Source of the DNA: Smithella sp.
GTDB taxonomy: Bacteria; Desulfobacterota; Syntrophia; Syntrophales; Smithellaceae
NCBI GenBank assembly: GCA_018056685.1
Contig: JAGPFC010000001.1
Span: 62,001 to 126,000, forward strand
Direction of reading: 5' to 3'
Length of the DNA stretch: 64,000 bases
Shown: piece by piece, positions 1-8,731 of the stretch
Layout of the letters: every line of letters begins with the position of its first letter
Position numbering within the stretch: the first letter of the stretch is position 1
The notes under the pieces: generated by a model
Database searches by the model: none
What the model was told of the DNA's origin: nothing
Seen by the model: the letters and a program-made list of their open reading frames with translations, nothing else
Program-made: the position numbers and the translations under genes

Positions 1-125
1 TGAAAAGACCTGAAATAACTGTAGTTTTCCTGTCCATCGCAGTCCTCCTTATGGTCACCGCTTATCTTGCCGACGGCGGAGTTCCTGGGGGTACAGGTCA
101 GCTTGATGAGCTTATCGAGCCATAA
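1..125 (+). CDS. small single-pass membrane protein, cut by window edge
   Basis: The window opens with TGAAAAGACC, which would be ATGAAAAGA if the preceding base is A. The frame from base 3 stays open to a TAA at 123-125, giving about 41 residues. Residues 6-24 form one hydrophobic helix (TVVFLSIAVLLMVTAYL), followed by a short Gly-rich, acidic tail ending LDELIEP. This fits a very small inner-membrane protein with a short outside or periplasmic tail. I do not recognise a family. The start cannot be verified and the protein could be the end of a longer gene that lies left of the window. Confidence 0.4.
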   Translation, partial: KRPEITVVFLSIAVLLMVTAYLADGGVPGGTGQLDELIEP

Positions 126-183
126 CTGTTTTCTCGATGCTCCTCAGGAAGGGTTGTCAAGGTTTCTTGAATTCATCCTCTCA

Positions 184-462
184 TTACTCTTGCTTACATT
201 TCCAGATCTGGAATTTTGCCGCTGTAACATCTACAGTACCTTTTCTTTCACTACCGGTAGAGATAATCTTATAGGAATCTCCTCCCGCATTATACACGGT
301 CAGTTGGATGTTACGGGTCAGGTTTACGCCCGCCATGCCTCTGGCAGATGATTTTTTTATGAATGTGCATTTACCTGTGTCGGATACTTCTGCGATCTGC
401 TCACCTTCAGGAGGTAAAATATTACTTTTACCACTGGCGCAGAACGCCAATGCTAACAACAT
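184..462 (-). CDS. DUF4156/RcsF-like small lipoprotein, signal peptide possibly damaged
   Basis: The 92-residue product has two cysteines about 55 residues apart and a pattern typical of small DUF4156/RcsF-like envelope proteins: a V-S-D-T-G-K-C strand, a central segment around NAGGDSYKI, and a final A-x-F-x-I-W-K-C strand. The two cysteines could form a disulfide. The ATG start gives only a short hydrophobic stretch (LLALAFCASG) and an in-frame TGA lies just upstream. An out-of-frame ATGAAAAGATAG sits 20-30 bases further upstream, so the signal peptide may have been shortened or frameshifted. Function unknown; envelope location is inferred. Confidence 0.6.
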   Translation of the reverse strand: MLLALAFCASGKSNILPPEGEQIAEVSDTGKCTFIKKSSARGMAGVNLTRNIQLTVYNAGGDSYKIISTGSERKGTVDVTAAKFQIWKCKQE

Positions 463-660
463 AAAGACTCAAGCTATCTTTTCATATAATCTCCGTGATG
501 CTAGAATGAGTAATTTGGTTCGTTATTTTCTCATGGGTTTACTTTTGTTATAATTTACACCATCATGAAAATATTATCAATCCTATGAAAGCGAAGGGTT
601 GGATTACGTTGATTATTCACGGTTTTTTTGATTTTGTCATAGAACGATCACGCTTCAACA

Positions 661-1197
661 CTATTTCATCTCTGCCTTGAGCCTGATTCTCTTGCCGGCA
701 ATCATAAAGTTTTCTTTCCCAATATGATGCAGGGTCTGCGGATTTTTTACGGACGGGTCAATCCAGGCCTTCACAACTTCAACAACAAAGAAACCATACT
801 TTGCCACCATTCTGGTATCAACCACACGGCATTCAAAATTGGCGTAGCACTCATTAATCAGCGGCGCCCGGACCACGGAAGCCGGTTTGGACGTCAGACC
901 GAATTTTTCAAGCTTGTTGATCTTATCTCCGTGAAGCTTTCCGCAGGCAAACATCTGTTTCGCAATCTTGACCGTTGGAATATTAATCACGCATTCCCCG
1001 GTAGCCTTCAGCAGGTTGAAGGAATAATTCAAATCACTCATGACAAATCCCACCAGCGGTGGCTCGAATTCCATCATCGTGTGCCACGACATCGGCATTA
1101 CATTCTGCTTATCCTCGCGGGCGGTTGTGACCATGATCACCGGCCCCGACTCCAACAGCGTGTACACCTTGGAAAGAGGAAAAGATTTCCTGGCCAT
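661..1197 (-). CDS. flavin reductase-like FMN-binding split-barrel protein
   Basis: The product (178 aa) has the layout of the flavin reductase-like/flavoredoxin family: an N-terminal strand G-P-V-I-M-V-T-T, the segment NVMPMSWHTMMEFEPPLVGF that begins the FMN site, and a conserved ECVINIP strand. Family members bind FMN and move electrons between NAD(P)H or ferredoxin and small acceptors; the substrate here is unknown. Its ATG follows directly after the TGA of the upstream Nudix gene, and AAGGAG lies inside the end of that gene, so the two are translationally linked. Length is normal for the family. Confidence 0.85.
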   Translation of the reverse strand: MARKSFPLSKVYTLLESGPVIMVTTAREDKQNVMPMSWHTMMEFEPPLVGFVMSDLNYSFNLLKATGECVINIPTVKIAKQMFACGKLHGDKINKLEKFGLTSKPASVVRAPLINECYANFECRVVDTRMVAKYGFFVVEVVKAWIDPSVKNPQTLHHIGKENFMIAGKRIRLKAEMK

Positions 1198-1674
1198 TCA
1201 AATACTCCTTTTCATCCCCAATTTATTTTGAAGTTGTTCAAGAAAACCGCGCTGACCGGCTAATAACTTTTCGCGGGCCTGCGTTATGGTAAACCAGCCG
1301 CCTTTATCAACCTCCGGAAATTCCTGTTCCTTGCCGGAGCGCGGCGGCCATTCCATCGAAAACATATTACTTTTTATGGATGTTGCGTCAAGATTGCCCT
1401 CCACCGCCCAGACGTAAACAACCTTTCCACTGGGTTGCTTGAGTGGTGTGAGTTCTATAAAATTACCGTTTATATCCAAACCGGTTTCTTCACGAAACTC
1501 CCGTTTGGCAGCTCCCAGGGAATCTTCTCCAACTTCAAATTCACCTTTGGGGACAGACCATGAGCCCTCATCCTTCTTCGCCCAATAAGGTCCGCCGGGA
1601 TGGACTAGAAAGACTTCCAAGGCGTCATTCAACATTCGATACAACAGAATCCCGGCGCTTGTTTTCTTAGGCAT
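1198..1674 (-). CDS. Nudix hydrolase
   Basis: The Nudix box G-x5-E-x7-R-E-x2-E-E-x-G is complete: it begins at GEFEVGEDSL and ends REFREETGL (about residues 44-66 from the ATG). This motif binds divalent metal and cleaves nucleoside-diphosphate-linked compounds. The N-terminal sequence SAGILLYR and the PGGPYWAKKDEGSWSVPKGE region resemble the diadenosine-polyphosphate/NTP-cleaving subgroup (MutT-like), but substrate cannot be read from sequence. I chose the ATG at 1674; a TTG four codons upstream is possible and neither has a strong ribosome site. It is the first gene of a pair with the flavin reductase. Confidence 0.88.
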   Translation of the reverse strand: MPKKTSAGILLYRMLNDALEVFLVHPGGPYWAKKDEGSWSVPKGEFEVGEDSLGAAKREFREETGLDINGNFIELTPLKQPSGKVVYVWAVEGNLDATSIKSNMFSMEWPPRSGKEQEFPEVDKGGWFTITQAREKLLAGQRGFLEQLQNKLGMKRSI

Positions 1675-1707
1675 TGATTCAGACAACCGTCATTCTCGAC
1701 AATCAAT

Positions 1708-2226
1708 TCATCCTATTTTATAGAGAATGCGCGTATTTTCCTCTCCAAACCAGTTTTTATGTTCTGAAATGATTTTTCCGTGGAATTTTTTACATATGTG
1801 CTCGGAAACACTTTCATGGGCATAGGCATAGCCCATCATATAACCCTTATCGAATGTATCAACAATTATATTGGAAATGAGAGCCCTCCCGATACCCTTG
1901 CCGTTAAATTGAGGCAAAACTCCGAAAGAACATAAGTAAACTTCATTATCCGTCATCATGGAGATCAGTTTATTAAAATTATCCTGATCTTTATGGTAGG
2001 CATTGCTGAGGGGTATGGTATCTTTATCGATGGCGTAAGCTTCGCCTATGATTTTACCTTCAACGTAAGCAAAAAAACAGGATATGGCTGACTGCAGAAG
2101 TTTTTTCTTTGATTCCCAGGTTTCCTGAACCTCTGGATAAAAACAGCTTTTCTCAATCTCCATCAATTCGATTTCACTTTGTTCAATCGCCGGACTTTTT
2201 TGCGGTATTCGTACAATCCTGAACAT
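1708..2226 (-). CDS. GNAT-family N-acetyltransferase
   Basis: A 172-residue protein with the acetyl-CoA binding motif A of GNAT enzymes: the strand EVYLCSFGVLP followed by the pyrophosphate loop Q-F-N-G-K-G-I-G (residues 106-113) and helix RALISNIIVD. A later YAYAHESVSEHICKKF region matches the position of motif B, where the second half of the fold closes over the pantetheine arm. Enzymes of this fold acetylate amines on small molecules, protein N-termini or lysines; the acceptor is not predictable. It lies 20 bases upstream of the Nudix gene on the same strand and could share its transcript. Confidence 0.8.
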   Translation of the reverse strand: MFRIVRIPQKSPAIEQSEIELMEIEKSCFYPEVQETWESKKKLLQSAISCFFAYVEGKIIGEAYAIDKDTIPLSNAYHKDQDNFNKLISMMTDNEVYLCSFGVLPQFNGKGIGRALISNIIVDTFDKGYMMGYAYAHESVSEHICKKFHGKIISEHKNWFGEENTRILYKIG

Positions 2227-2499
2227 TGTAATATCTCGTCCTGTGATTCGCTTGTTTAATATTTGGTATGTGCAGTCAATATAGCATCGTTCGTTGGACT
2301 GTCAATAATATTCTTCGAAGAAGAAATCGCCATCGGGTATCAATATTTCTATTATTCGCGTCGATGAGAACGGCATTGGGCATTTTCAACCGACCTATAT
2401 TGTCTCAAGAGGATTCATTATCTAATACGCTTGTAAGTGACTTTATTTTATAATACAATAATAAAAAATGACCATTCCATCGCCCAGCAGGAGGTAACC

Positions 2500-2976
2500 A
2501 TGGAAAACAAAAAACTGGCGAAACAAATGATTGATTTCCACAAGACATCCCTTCAAAACAGCTTTTCAACAATGGAAATGTTTCGGAACCAGGCGGAAAA
2601 ATTTTTGCAGATCATTATCGACCATACTCCCGGAATCAGTGCGGAAGGGAAACAGGTTCTGGAACAATGGAGTAATACGTACAAGAAAACGGTTAATGAA
2701 TTACAGAAAACCATGAATAACGGATACGACAAACTTGAGGTGTTTCTGGAAAACAACACGGTATTTGCGCAGGACAGTTACGACAAGATGATTAATCCGT
2801 TTTTAAATCAGCAAAACTGGTTGAATGTGGATTTAAAAGAATCTGTGGAAGAAGTAACTGACCCCTATAAGAGCGGTGCCCATAAAATTCAAAAGCAAAC
2901 TGACAAAAAAATCAAGCCTGTAAAAAACCTTTCTCCTGTTAAAAGATTGAACGTCAAGACTAAGAAAAAGAAGTAA
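2500..2976 (+). CDS. phasin-like protein with lysine-rich tail
   Basis: I start this at ATG 2500, preceded by AGGAGG seven bases upstream; upstream in-frame codons lack a ribosome site. The 158-residue product is nearly all alpha-helical and amphipathic. Its first 100 residues (KKLAKQMIDFHKTSLQNSF, MFRNQAEKFLQ, TPGISAEGKQVLEQWSNTYKK) are the pattern of phasins, which coat polyhydroxyalkanoate granules. The last 30 residues are Lys-rich (PVKRLNVKTKKKK), as in PhaF-type phasins that touch DNA. The next gene is a clear paralog. No PHA synthase or depolymerase lies in this window, so a role on granules is inferred from the family alone. Confidence 0.78.
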   Translation: MENKKLAKQMIDFHKTSLQNSFSTMEMFRNQAEKFLQIIIDHTPGISAEGKQVLEQWSNTYKKTVNELQKTMNNGYDKLEVFLENNTVFAQDSYDKMINPFLNQQNWLNVDLKESVEEVTDPYKSGAHKIQKQTDKKIKPVKNLSPVKRLNVKTKKKK

Positions 2977-3123
2977 TCATTCTTCAAACATCAAAGCGTA
3001 TGGAATGTTCAAGAGTACATATACGTTGTCACAAGTCTAACGTCCGGTCATCCTTATATTGAATATTGACTTGGGGAAAAAGCTTTAAATTAAGAATTCA
3101 GGACACAGAGAAGGGAGCACATC

Positions 3124-3585
3124 ATGGATACAAAGGAAATAAAAGAGATGATGAAAAAGATGATTGATCTACATAAGACATCCTTTGACATGTTCTTTTC
3201 CACGATGGTAACCTATCAGAATCAGGCTGAAAAGCTTCTGCAAACTTTCGCTGAAAATACTCCCGGAATCAGTGAGGAAGGCAAAAAAGCCATTACGCAG
3301 TGGAATGATGCCTATAAAAAAGGTATGGACGATTTCAAGAAAGCAGTTGATACGGGATACACCCAGGTGGAAACATTGCTGGATTTAGACGGCATGTTCG
3401 TTTTCACGGACCAGACCGGGAAAATGCTCGATACGTTGACGGGTAAGAGTAATGGAACTCCACATAATTCTGTTAAGGATGTTATGAGAGAGTGGGTTAA
3501 TATTTATTATAAAAACGTCAAAAACGTGGAAGACTTTTTTTCGGCGGTTCAGCAACAACAAGGCGGCAACAAGCAAAGAAAGTAA
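3124..3585 (+). CDS. phasin-like protein, second paralog
   Basis: This 153-residue protein shares with its neighbour the segments MIDLHKTSFDMFFSTM, YQNQAEKLLQTF, TPGISEEGKKAITQWNDAYKKG and DTGYTQVETLL, so the pair arose by tandem duplication. It lacks the lysine-rich tail, ending instead in a Gln-rich stretch (QQQQGGNKQRK). It is predicted to be amphipathic helical and cytoplasmic, and would bind a hydrophobic granule surface if it is a true phasin. GAAGGGAG precedes the ATG. A 147-base gap separates the pair, so each may have its own promoter and they may be used under different conditions. Confidence 0.78.
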   Translation: MDTKEIKEMMKKMIDLHKTSFDMFFSTMVTYQNQAEKLLQTFAENTPGISEEGKKAITQWNDAYKKGMDDFKKAVDTGYTQVETLLDLDGMFVFTDQTGKMLDTLTGKSNGTPHNSVKDVMREWVNIYYKNVKNVEDFFSAVQQQQGGNKQRK

Positions 3586-3663
3586 CTATTATAACAGTAG
3601 ATGGTGCCACGCTAAAATTTATGAACCGTATTGGAACCATATAACGTGAAGGGGGATGGAAAA

Positions 3664-5616
3664 ATGTTGATAAACAATATTAAAGTTGGTGTCAAACTGG
3701 TCGGAAGTATTGTGCTGATTTGTCTGTTGGCAGCGGCTGTGATCCTGTATGGCGCAAAGTTGAGAAACGCCTTACTGCATCAGGTAGATTCGGTGCATCG
3801 CCAGTATGAAGCGGATATTAAAGATACCATAGAAATCAAGGCAAGTCTTGAAAAGATGCGCGGAGACATCTATCGATATATTTCATCCCCATCCGACCGC
3901 CAGAAACTGTCCCAGAATATCAATGAGATGATGAGTTTCATTACCGGTTCTATGAAGGCTTATAAAAACAGAAATGTCAGTGACGAGGTTCAAGCGATCA
4001 TCGCTGACTTTGATGCCGCATGGCCAGAAATGCAACGGGATTATCAGGAGGTCATGAGAACAGCCGACAGGGGAGAAAATGATGAGGCGAACCGCCTCCT
4101 GAACGGCAGCAACGTGGTTGCCGCGCAGATGAAAACCGCAACCGCTGTGAATAAATTAAATGAATACATCACAGGCAGCAATGAGCAAAACATCAAAACA
4201 ACGATTGAAAAAACCGGAGGCCTGTCGGCTGCCATGCTGATCTTATCCGCTATCGCGATCGCACTGGTCATCGGCTTGGTCATCCTCCTGAGCGCGTCGA
4301 TAACCGGTCCCTTGAAAAAAGGAGTGCTGATGATGGAGGAACTGGAGAAAGGCCATCTTTCCAATCGGCTGAATATGCTCAGAAAGGATGAAATAGGTCA
4401 TCTGGCACAGGCAATGGACAAATTTGCCGACCACCTTCAACAAAATGTCGTATTCAACATGCAGCAGATTTCGGAGGGCAATATCAACATTGCTCCCGTT
4501 GTCATCGACGACAAAGATGAAATCGGTCCTGCTTTAAAAAAGATCGTGGAAACCATCAATAATCTGGTCAATGAAATGGATATGCTCACCGAATCTACAA
4601 AGGAAGGTCAACTTCATGTCCGCGGCAATGAAGAAGCTTTTCGTGGAGCTTACCGGCAAATTGTACAGGGCGTAAATCAAACATTGGATGGTGTCCTGGG
4701 GCCGATCAATGAAGCTGCCGATGTTCTGGAAAAGATAGCCGGCAGGGATATGACTGCACGTGTCCAAGGTGATTATAAAGGCGACCACGCTAAAATCAAG
4801 GAATCTCTTAATATCGCCGTGGAAAATCTGGACAAGGCCTTGCACCAGGTATTGATTGCGGCAGACCAGGTGGCCGCTGCCAGTGTCCAAGTCAGTTCAG
4901 GCGGACAGTCTTTGTCGCAAGGTGCCAGCGAGCAGGCCAGTTCGCTGGAAGAAGTATCCAGCAGTCTGCAGGAAATGTTGTCCATGACCAGACAAAACGT
5001 TATTAACGCCAAGGCGGCCAAAGAAGTTTCTGATGAGGCCTGGAACAGCGCGGACAGTGGCGTGGAATGCATGGCCCGAATGTCCATGGCCATTGACAAG
5101 ATTAAAACGTCATCCGATGCCACGTCCAGGATCGTCAAAACCATCGATGAAATAGCTTTTCAGACCAATCTGTTGGCGCTGAACGCCGCCGTCGAAGCGG
5201 CCAGAGCCGGTGACGCCGGCAAGGGGTTTGCAGTGGTTGCCGAAGAAGTGCGGAATCTGGCAATGCGCAGCGCGGAAGCGGCCAAAAATACAGCGAGCCT
5301 GATTGAAGAAGCAGTCCAGAACTCGGAAAACGGCGTATTAATTAACAATGAAGTTTTGACAAACTTTCAGGATATTACCGAAAAAGTTAATAAAGTCAGT
5401 CAGGTCGTGGCGGAGATTGCGGAAGCCTCGGAGCAGCAGGACATGGGAATCAGCCAGGTGAATAAGGCCGTTGAACAGCTCAATCAGTTGACCCAGCAGA
5501 ACGCGGCCAATGCCGAGGAATCGGCCAGCGCCGCCGAGGAGATGTCTTCGCAGTCCGAAGAAATGCGCAGCATGGTGGCCGGTTTCAAACTGAGCCGTTC
5601 AGGATATCTCACATAA
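3664..5616 (+). CDS. methyl-accepting chemotaxis protein, two transmembrane helices, extended HAMP region
   Basis: I chose ATG 3664, preceded by AAGGGGGA; an ATG at 3631 is possible. The 650-residue receptor has TM1 at about residues 12-33, a periplasmic four-helix-bundle type sensor of about 150 residues, TM2 at 186-210, a HAMP domain ([19 protein letters not shown]) and a further HAMP-like stretch (around [19 protein letters not shown] in related form), then the signalling coiled coil. The hairpin tip [21 protein letters not shown] at about residue 495 binds CheA and CheW. No C-terminal NWETF-type CheR tether is present. The ligand is not known. It follows the phasin genes closely. Confidence 0.93.
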   Translation: MLINNIKVGVKLVGSIVLICLLAAAVILYGAKLRNALLHQVDSVHRQYEADIKDTIEIKASLEKMRGDIYRYISSPSDRQKLSQNINEMMSFITGSMKAYKNRNVSDEVQAIIADFDAAWPEMQRDYQEVMRTADRGENDEANRLLNGSNVVAAQMKTATAVNKLNEYITGSNEQNIKTTIEKTGGLSAAMLILSAIAIALVIGLVILLSASITGPLKKGVLMMEELEKGHLSNRLNMLRKDEIGHLAQAMDKFADHLQQNVVFNMQQISEGNINIAPVVIDDKDEIGPALKKIVETINNLVNEMDMLTESTKEGQLHVRGNEEAFRGAYRQIVQGVNQTLDGVLGPINEAADVLEKIAGRDMTARVQGDYKGDHAKIKESLNIAVENLDKALHQVLIAADQVAAASVQVSSGGQSLSQGASEQASSLEEVSSSLQEMLSMTRQNVINAKAAKEVSDEAWNSADSGVECMARMSMAIDKIKTSSDATSRIVKTIDEIAFQTNLLALNAAVEAARAGDAGKGFAVVAEEVRNLAMRSAEAAKNTASLIEEAVQNSENGVLINNEVLTNFQDITEKVNKVSQVVAEIAEASEQQDMGISQVNKAVEQLNQLTQQNAANAEESASAAEEMSSQSEEMRSMVAGFKLSRSGYLT

Positions 5617-5624
5617 TCATTACA

Positions 5625-5666
5625 CACGGCAGACTGCCGGTAATTTCGTTTATCGGCGCTGCCGTG
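5625..5666 (+). repeat. strong imperfect hairpin between the chemoreceptor and hydrolase genes
   Basis: The 42 bases can fold into one long stem. Outer arms CACGGCAG (5625-5632) and CTGCCGTG (5659-5666) pair perfectly; inner arms GCCGGTAA (5636-5643) and TTATCGGC (5650-5657) pair with a single G-U wobble around a six-base loop. A small internal bulge separates the two stems. No T-run follows on either strand close to the stem, so it is not a typical intrinsic terminator. It may be a mRNA stability or attenuating structure. Confidence 0.6.
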
Positions 5667-5718
5667 ACAAAGATAATGAATCAAAGAGTTTTATCTTTCA
5701 TTTTTCAAGGAGGCATTC

Positions 5719-6639
5719 ATGATCAGGAAATTAATTTTCTTTTTTTTCATCAGCATCCTGATGCTTCTGTTGTCAATTTCCGGAGAGCTCCAGGCAAAAA
5801 CACAATGGCCTCACGTTATTCCTTCCAAGGACGGCACACCGATTTCATATGAAGTTTACGGTTCGGGGGAACCGACGCTGGTGTTCGTCCATGGCTGGTG
5901 CGGCGATTCGAGATACTGGCGCGCTCAGGTTCCCTATTTCTCCAGAAAGCATCGGGTGGTCACGATTGATCTTGCCGGCCACGGCCATTCGGGAATGACA
6001 AGAAATATTTATTCGATGGCCTCTTTCGGCGAAGACGTGCGGACCGTAACGGAAGCGGTCGGTGGACAGAAAGTCATTTTGATCGGTCATTCCATGGGGG
6101 CTTCGGTGATCGCGGAAGCAGCCCGGCTGATGCCGGATCGTATTCTGGGTTTGATCGGCGTCGATACTCTGGAAAACATCGAATATCCCCTGACTCAGGA
6201 AGAATTTCAGAAGATGAGTGCTCCTCTGGAAAATGATTTTGCAACCGGAAGCAAAAAATTTATCGGCGAGATGCTTTATCCGCAAACGGATGCGCAACTC
6301 CGCGAGTGGATTATGGCAGACGTGTCGTCTGCGCCGCCTGCTGTTGCTCTGAGCGCGATGCGCGAGATGCTGTCTCAGTATATCACGGGAGAAGCGGCAA
6401 CGATCTTTGAACAAATCCCCCTTCCCGTTGTGACCGTAAATGGAGATCTTTGGCCGATCAATTATGAAGCTAACAGGCGACACATGTTTTCGTACGATGC
6501 CGTCGTCGTGAAGAAAGCCGATCATTTTCTGATGATGGATCGCCCGGAAGCATTCAATCCTGCTCTGGAAAAAGCCATCAAGATGCTTTTGAAAAAAAAC
6601 AAAGATAAAAAAACCGGGTACAAAAAGATCACAAACTGA
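5719..6639 (+). CDS. exported alpha/beta hydrolase
   Basis: Residues 1-26 form a signal peptide with a strongly hydrophobic core (FFFFISILMLLLS) and an A-x-A-like end at LQA. The mature enzyme has the alpha/beta hydrolase signs: oxyanion strand VFVHGW (residues 55-60), the nucleophile elbow GHSMG with Ser125, and a candidate catalytic His269 in KKADHFLMM. A cap region lies between. The family includes esterases, lactonases and epoxide hydrolases; substrate unknown. AAGGAGG precedes the ATG. It is 22 bases upstream of an exported M20 peptidase and the two probably form one transcript. Confidence 0.85.
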   Translation: MIRKLIFFFFISILMLLLSISGELQAKTQWPHVIPSKDGTPISYEVYGSGEPTLVFVHGWCGDSRYWRAQVPYFSRKHRVVTIDLAGHGHSGMTRNIYSMASFGEDVRTVTEAVGGQKVILIGHSMGASVIAEAARLMPDRILGLIGVDTLENIEYPLTQEEFQKMSAPLENDFATGSKKFIGEMLYPQTDAQLREWIMADVSSAPPAVALSAMREMLSQYITGEAATIFEQIPLPVVTVNGDLWPINYEANRRHMFSYDAVVVKKADHFLMMDRPEAFNPALEKAIKMLLKKNKDKKTGYKKITN

Positions 6640-6661
6640 GCAGATGTAAAGGAAAAATACC

Positions 6662-8125
6662 ATGAAGCGATCATTTCTACTCATCGCTTTGGGAGTCGTT
6701 ACAGCTTCTGTTTGTATGTGCACCCCGCCTGCTTGCGCTGCCATGCAGAACGAGACTTTTCCGGCAAACAGCTTCGGCTTCGATATAAAAGCGCTGTCAG
6801 AAAGATTAGGCAGAGCGGTTCAGTTTCAGACCGTCTCTTATGAAGATAAAGCTCAATTCGATAAAGAAGCCTTCACAGGTTTTCAGAAATTTCTAGAGCA
6901 GGAATTTCCTAACGTACACGCGGCGTTGAAAAAAGAGGTTGTCGCGGATTACAGCCTTCTTTTTACATGGCCAGGCCGGGATCAACAGGAATTGCCGATT
7001 CTTCTGGCGGCTCATATGGATGTGGTGCCGGCCGGCTCGGAATCCGGCAGTCCTTGGACTTATCCTCCCTTTCAAGGGCGCATTGCCGATGGATTTATCT
7101 GGGGAAGAGGAACGCTGGATGACAAGGTCAGCGTGCTGGGTATCCTGGAAGCGGTGGAAAAGCTTTTACAGCATGGGTACGTGCCCCGTCGAACGATTTA
7201 TATCGCCTTCGGGCATGACGAGGAAAGCGGAGGAAATGCCGGCGCGGCAAGCATTAACAGGCTGTTGAAGTCAAGAGGGATCAGACTGGATTATGCGCTG
7301 GATGAAGGTCTGACTATTACCGAGGGAATGGTGCCGAATATTACCAGGCCTGTGGCGCTGATCGGCATCGCGGAGAAAGGCTGTCTGAGCCTTGAATTCC
7401 ATGTCGAAAGTCCCGGCGGGCACTCCATGATGCCTCCTGCTCAAACGGCGATCGGCATCTTAAGTGCGGCCATCAGCAAACTTGAGGAGAACCAGTTTCC
7501 CACAAGAATGGAAGTTCCGGTGAGGAAAATGTTTGAAACACTGTCCCCGGAAATGCCCATGGGTCTGAGAATCGTTTTTTCCAATCTCTGGCTGTTTCAA
7601 GGGCTGGTGGAGAAAAAACTGGCCTCCGTACCCAGAACCAATGCTCTTGTCCGAACGACCATCGCACCCACAATATTTAATGCCGGCGTAAAAGAAAATA
7701 TTCTGGCGCAACAGGCGAGGGCTGTTGTGAACTTTCGTCTGCTCCCCGGCGATACCATTGAGAAAACCATACAGAGCACGCAAAAAATAATAAATGATCC
7801 GAGAGTGAACATAAAGATCTTGGAAGGCATGCAGAGTGAACCTTCTCATATCGCAGATACAGAATCTAAAGGTTATCAAACCGTCCAAAAAACCATCCGT
7901 CAGATTTTTCCGAAAGCACTGGTTGCGCCGGGGCTGGTGATGGCGGTTACAGACAGCAGGCATTATGCGGATCTGACAAATACTATTTTGCATTTCAGCC
8001 CGATTCGTCTTCTTCCGGAAGATTTGCAGAGGATTCACGGCCGGGACGAAAGAATATCCTTGGAAGACTACCGGGATGTTGTAAGCTTTTACACGCAGCT
8101 CATGAAGAACGAGGGAAATCCTTAA
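6662..8125 (+). CDS. exported M20-family metallopeptidase (PM20D1/CPS1-like)
   Basis: The 487-residue protein starts with a signal peptide ending near ACA-A (residue 26). M20 metal ligands and catalytic residues are visible: His118 in AAHMDVVP, Asp153 in GRGTLDDK, and the acidic pair Glu187-Glu188 in GHDEESGG. The long lid domain (VESPGGHSMMPP and RTTIAPTIFNAG) and the final HYADL segment match the carboxypeptidase S / PM20D1 branch, which hydrolyses or condenses N-acyl amino acids and small peptides. Ser and metal sites appear intact. Co-transcription with the hydrolase suggests periplasmic breakdown of acylated peptides or amino acids; this is inference. Confidence 0.9.
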   Translation: MKRSFLLIALGVVTASVCMCTPPACAAMQNETFPANSFGFDIKALSERLGRAVQFQTVSYEDKAQFDKEAFTGFQKFLEQEFPNVHAALKKEVVADYSLLFTWPGRDQQELPILLAAHMDVVPAGSESGSPWTYPPFQGRIADGFIWGRGTLDDKVSVLGILEAVEKLLQHGYVPRRTIYIAFGHDEESGGNAGAASINRLLKSRGIRLDYALDEGLTITEGMVPNITRPVALIGIAEKGCLSLEFHVESPGGHSMMPPAQTAIGILSAAISKLEENQFPTRMEVPVRKMFETLSPEMPMGLRIVFSNLWLFQGLVEKKLASVPRTNALVRTTIAPTIFNAGVKENILAQQARAVVNFRLLPGDTIEKTIQSTQKIINDPRVNIKILEGMQSEPSHIADTESKGYQTVQKTIRQIFPKALVAPGLVMAVTDSRHYADLTNTILHFSPIRLLPEDLQRIHGRDERISLEDYRDVVSFYTQLMKNEGNP

Positions 8126-8128
8126 GAT

Positions 8129-8491
8129 TTAGACTTTAGTCGAGGCAAGAGCCTTTCTGATTTGACTGGACACTAAATACCATTTCTGTACGCCGTTTTC
8201 GAGACGATAGTAGTGAATGAGATAAGCTCCGGATAAAATGAGCAGCAAAACGAAAAGAATGATCGCCGGAACAGACGTTTGTATGGCGGAAAAACAAAAA
8301 ACAATCAAAGTGAACAGACAGACAAAAAGTGTCACGATGAGATGAACGAATCTTTCGTGCTGCATCCATTGAATCTGTTGATCGTGAAAAGCAAGCAGCT
8401 CTTTTAATTTGTCCTGATCGGGCTTATTCGCCAGCACCTCTTGAACGTAGCTTTCATGTTTTTTCATGTATTCAATCATCCATTCATCCAC
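8129..8491 (-). CDS. two-helix membrane protein, function unknown
   Basis: The 120-residue product has a charged helical N-terminus of about 45 residues (Lys/Glu/Gln-rich) followed by two adjacent hydrophobic helices, LIVTLFVCLFTLIVFCFSA and SVPAIILFVLLLILSGAYL, separated by four to five residues, and a short basic tail. This is a hairpin-type inner-membrane protein with both ends in the cytoplasm. It faces the M20 peptidase convergently with only three bases between stops. I do not recognise a named family. The start is ATG 8491; an in-frame ATG four codons later is also possible. Confidence 0.7.
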   Translation of the reverse strand: MDEWMIEYMKKHESYVQEVLANKPDQDKLKELLAFHDQQIQWMQHERFVHLIVTLFVCLFTLIVFCFSAIQTSVPAIILFVLLLILSGAYLIHYYRLENGVQKWYLVSSQIRKALASTKV

Positions 8492-8537
8492 GACATCTTT
8501 TTAATTTATCGTATACTACCATATTCTTAGTCAAATA

Positions 8538-8568
8538 TTGACACAAAAATCTATTTTGCGTATATATT
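8538..8568 (+). promoter_or_regulatory. candidate sigma70 promoter for pabB
   Basis: TTGACA at 8538-8543 is followed after 17 bases by TATATA at 8561-8566, or after 19 bases by TATATT. The predicted start lies about 155 bases before the pabB ATG, leaving a long AT-rich leader in which I see nothing else. Confidence 0.45.
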
Positions 8569-8731
8569 CCCATAACAAACTGAAGATCATTATAAGTATT
8601 TGACATTGCGACACTTGCTTCTGTTTGATGTTGAGAAGAATAGAAGTTGAATATTTATAAAATCAGTAATTCATTTACAGATCATGACCTAGCCACGAAA
8701 TGCGGCATCCAGATCTTCAAAGGAATGCCGC

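Noticed and set aside
2268..2453. 61-residue frame upstream of the first phasin gene
   Set aside because: It runs through the AT-rich promoter region and has no ribosome site or domain.
5845..6744. 299-residue minus-strand frame opposite the exported hydrolase
   Set aside because: His/Arg-rich, no fold signs, and the plus strand has a complete catalytic triad.
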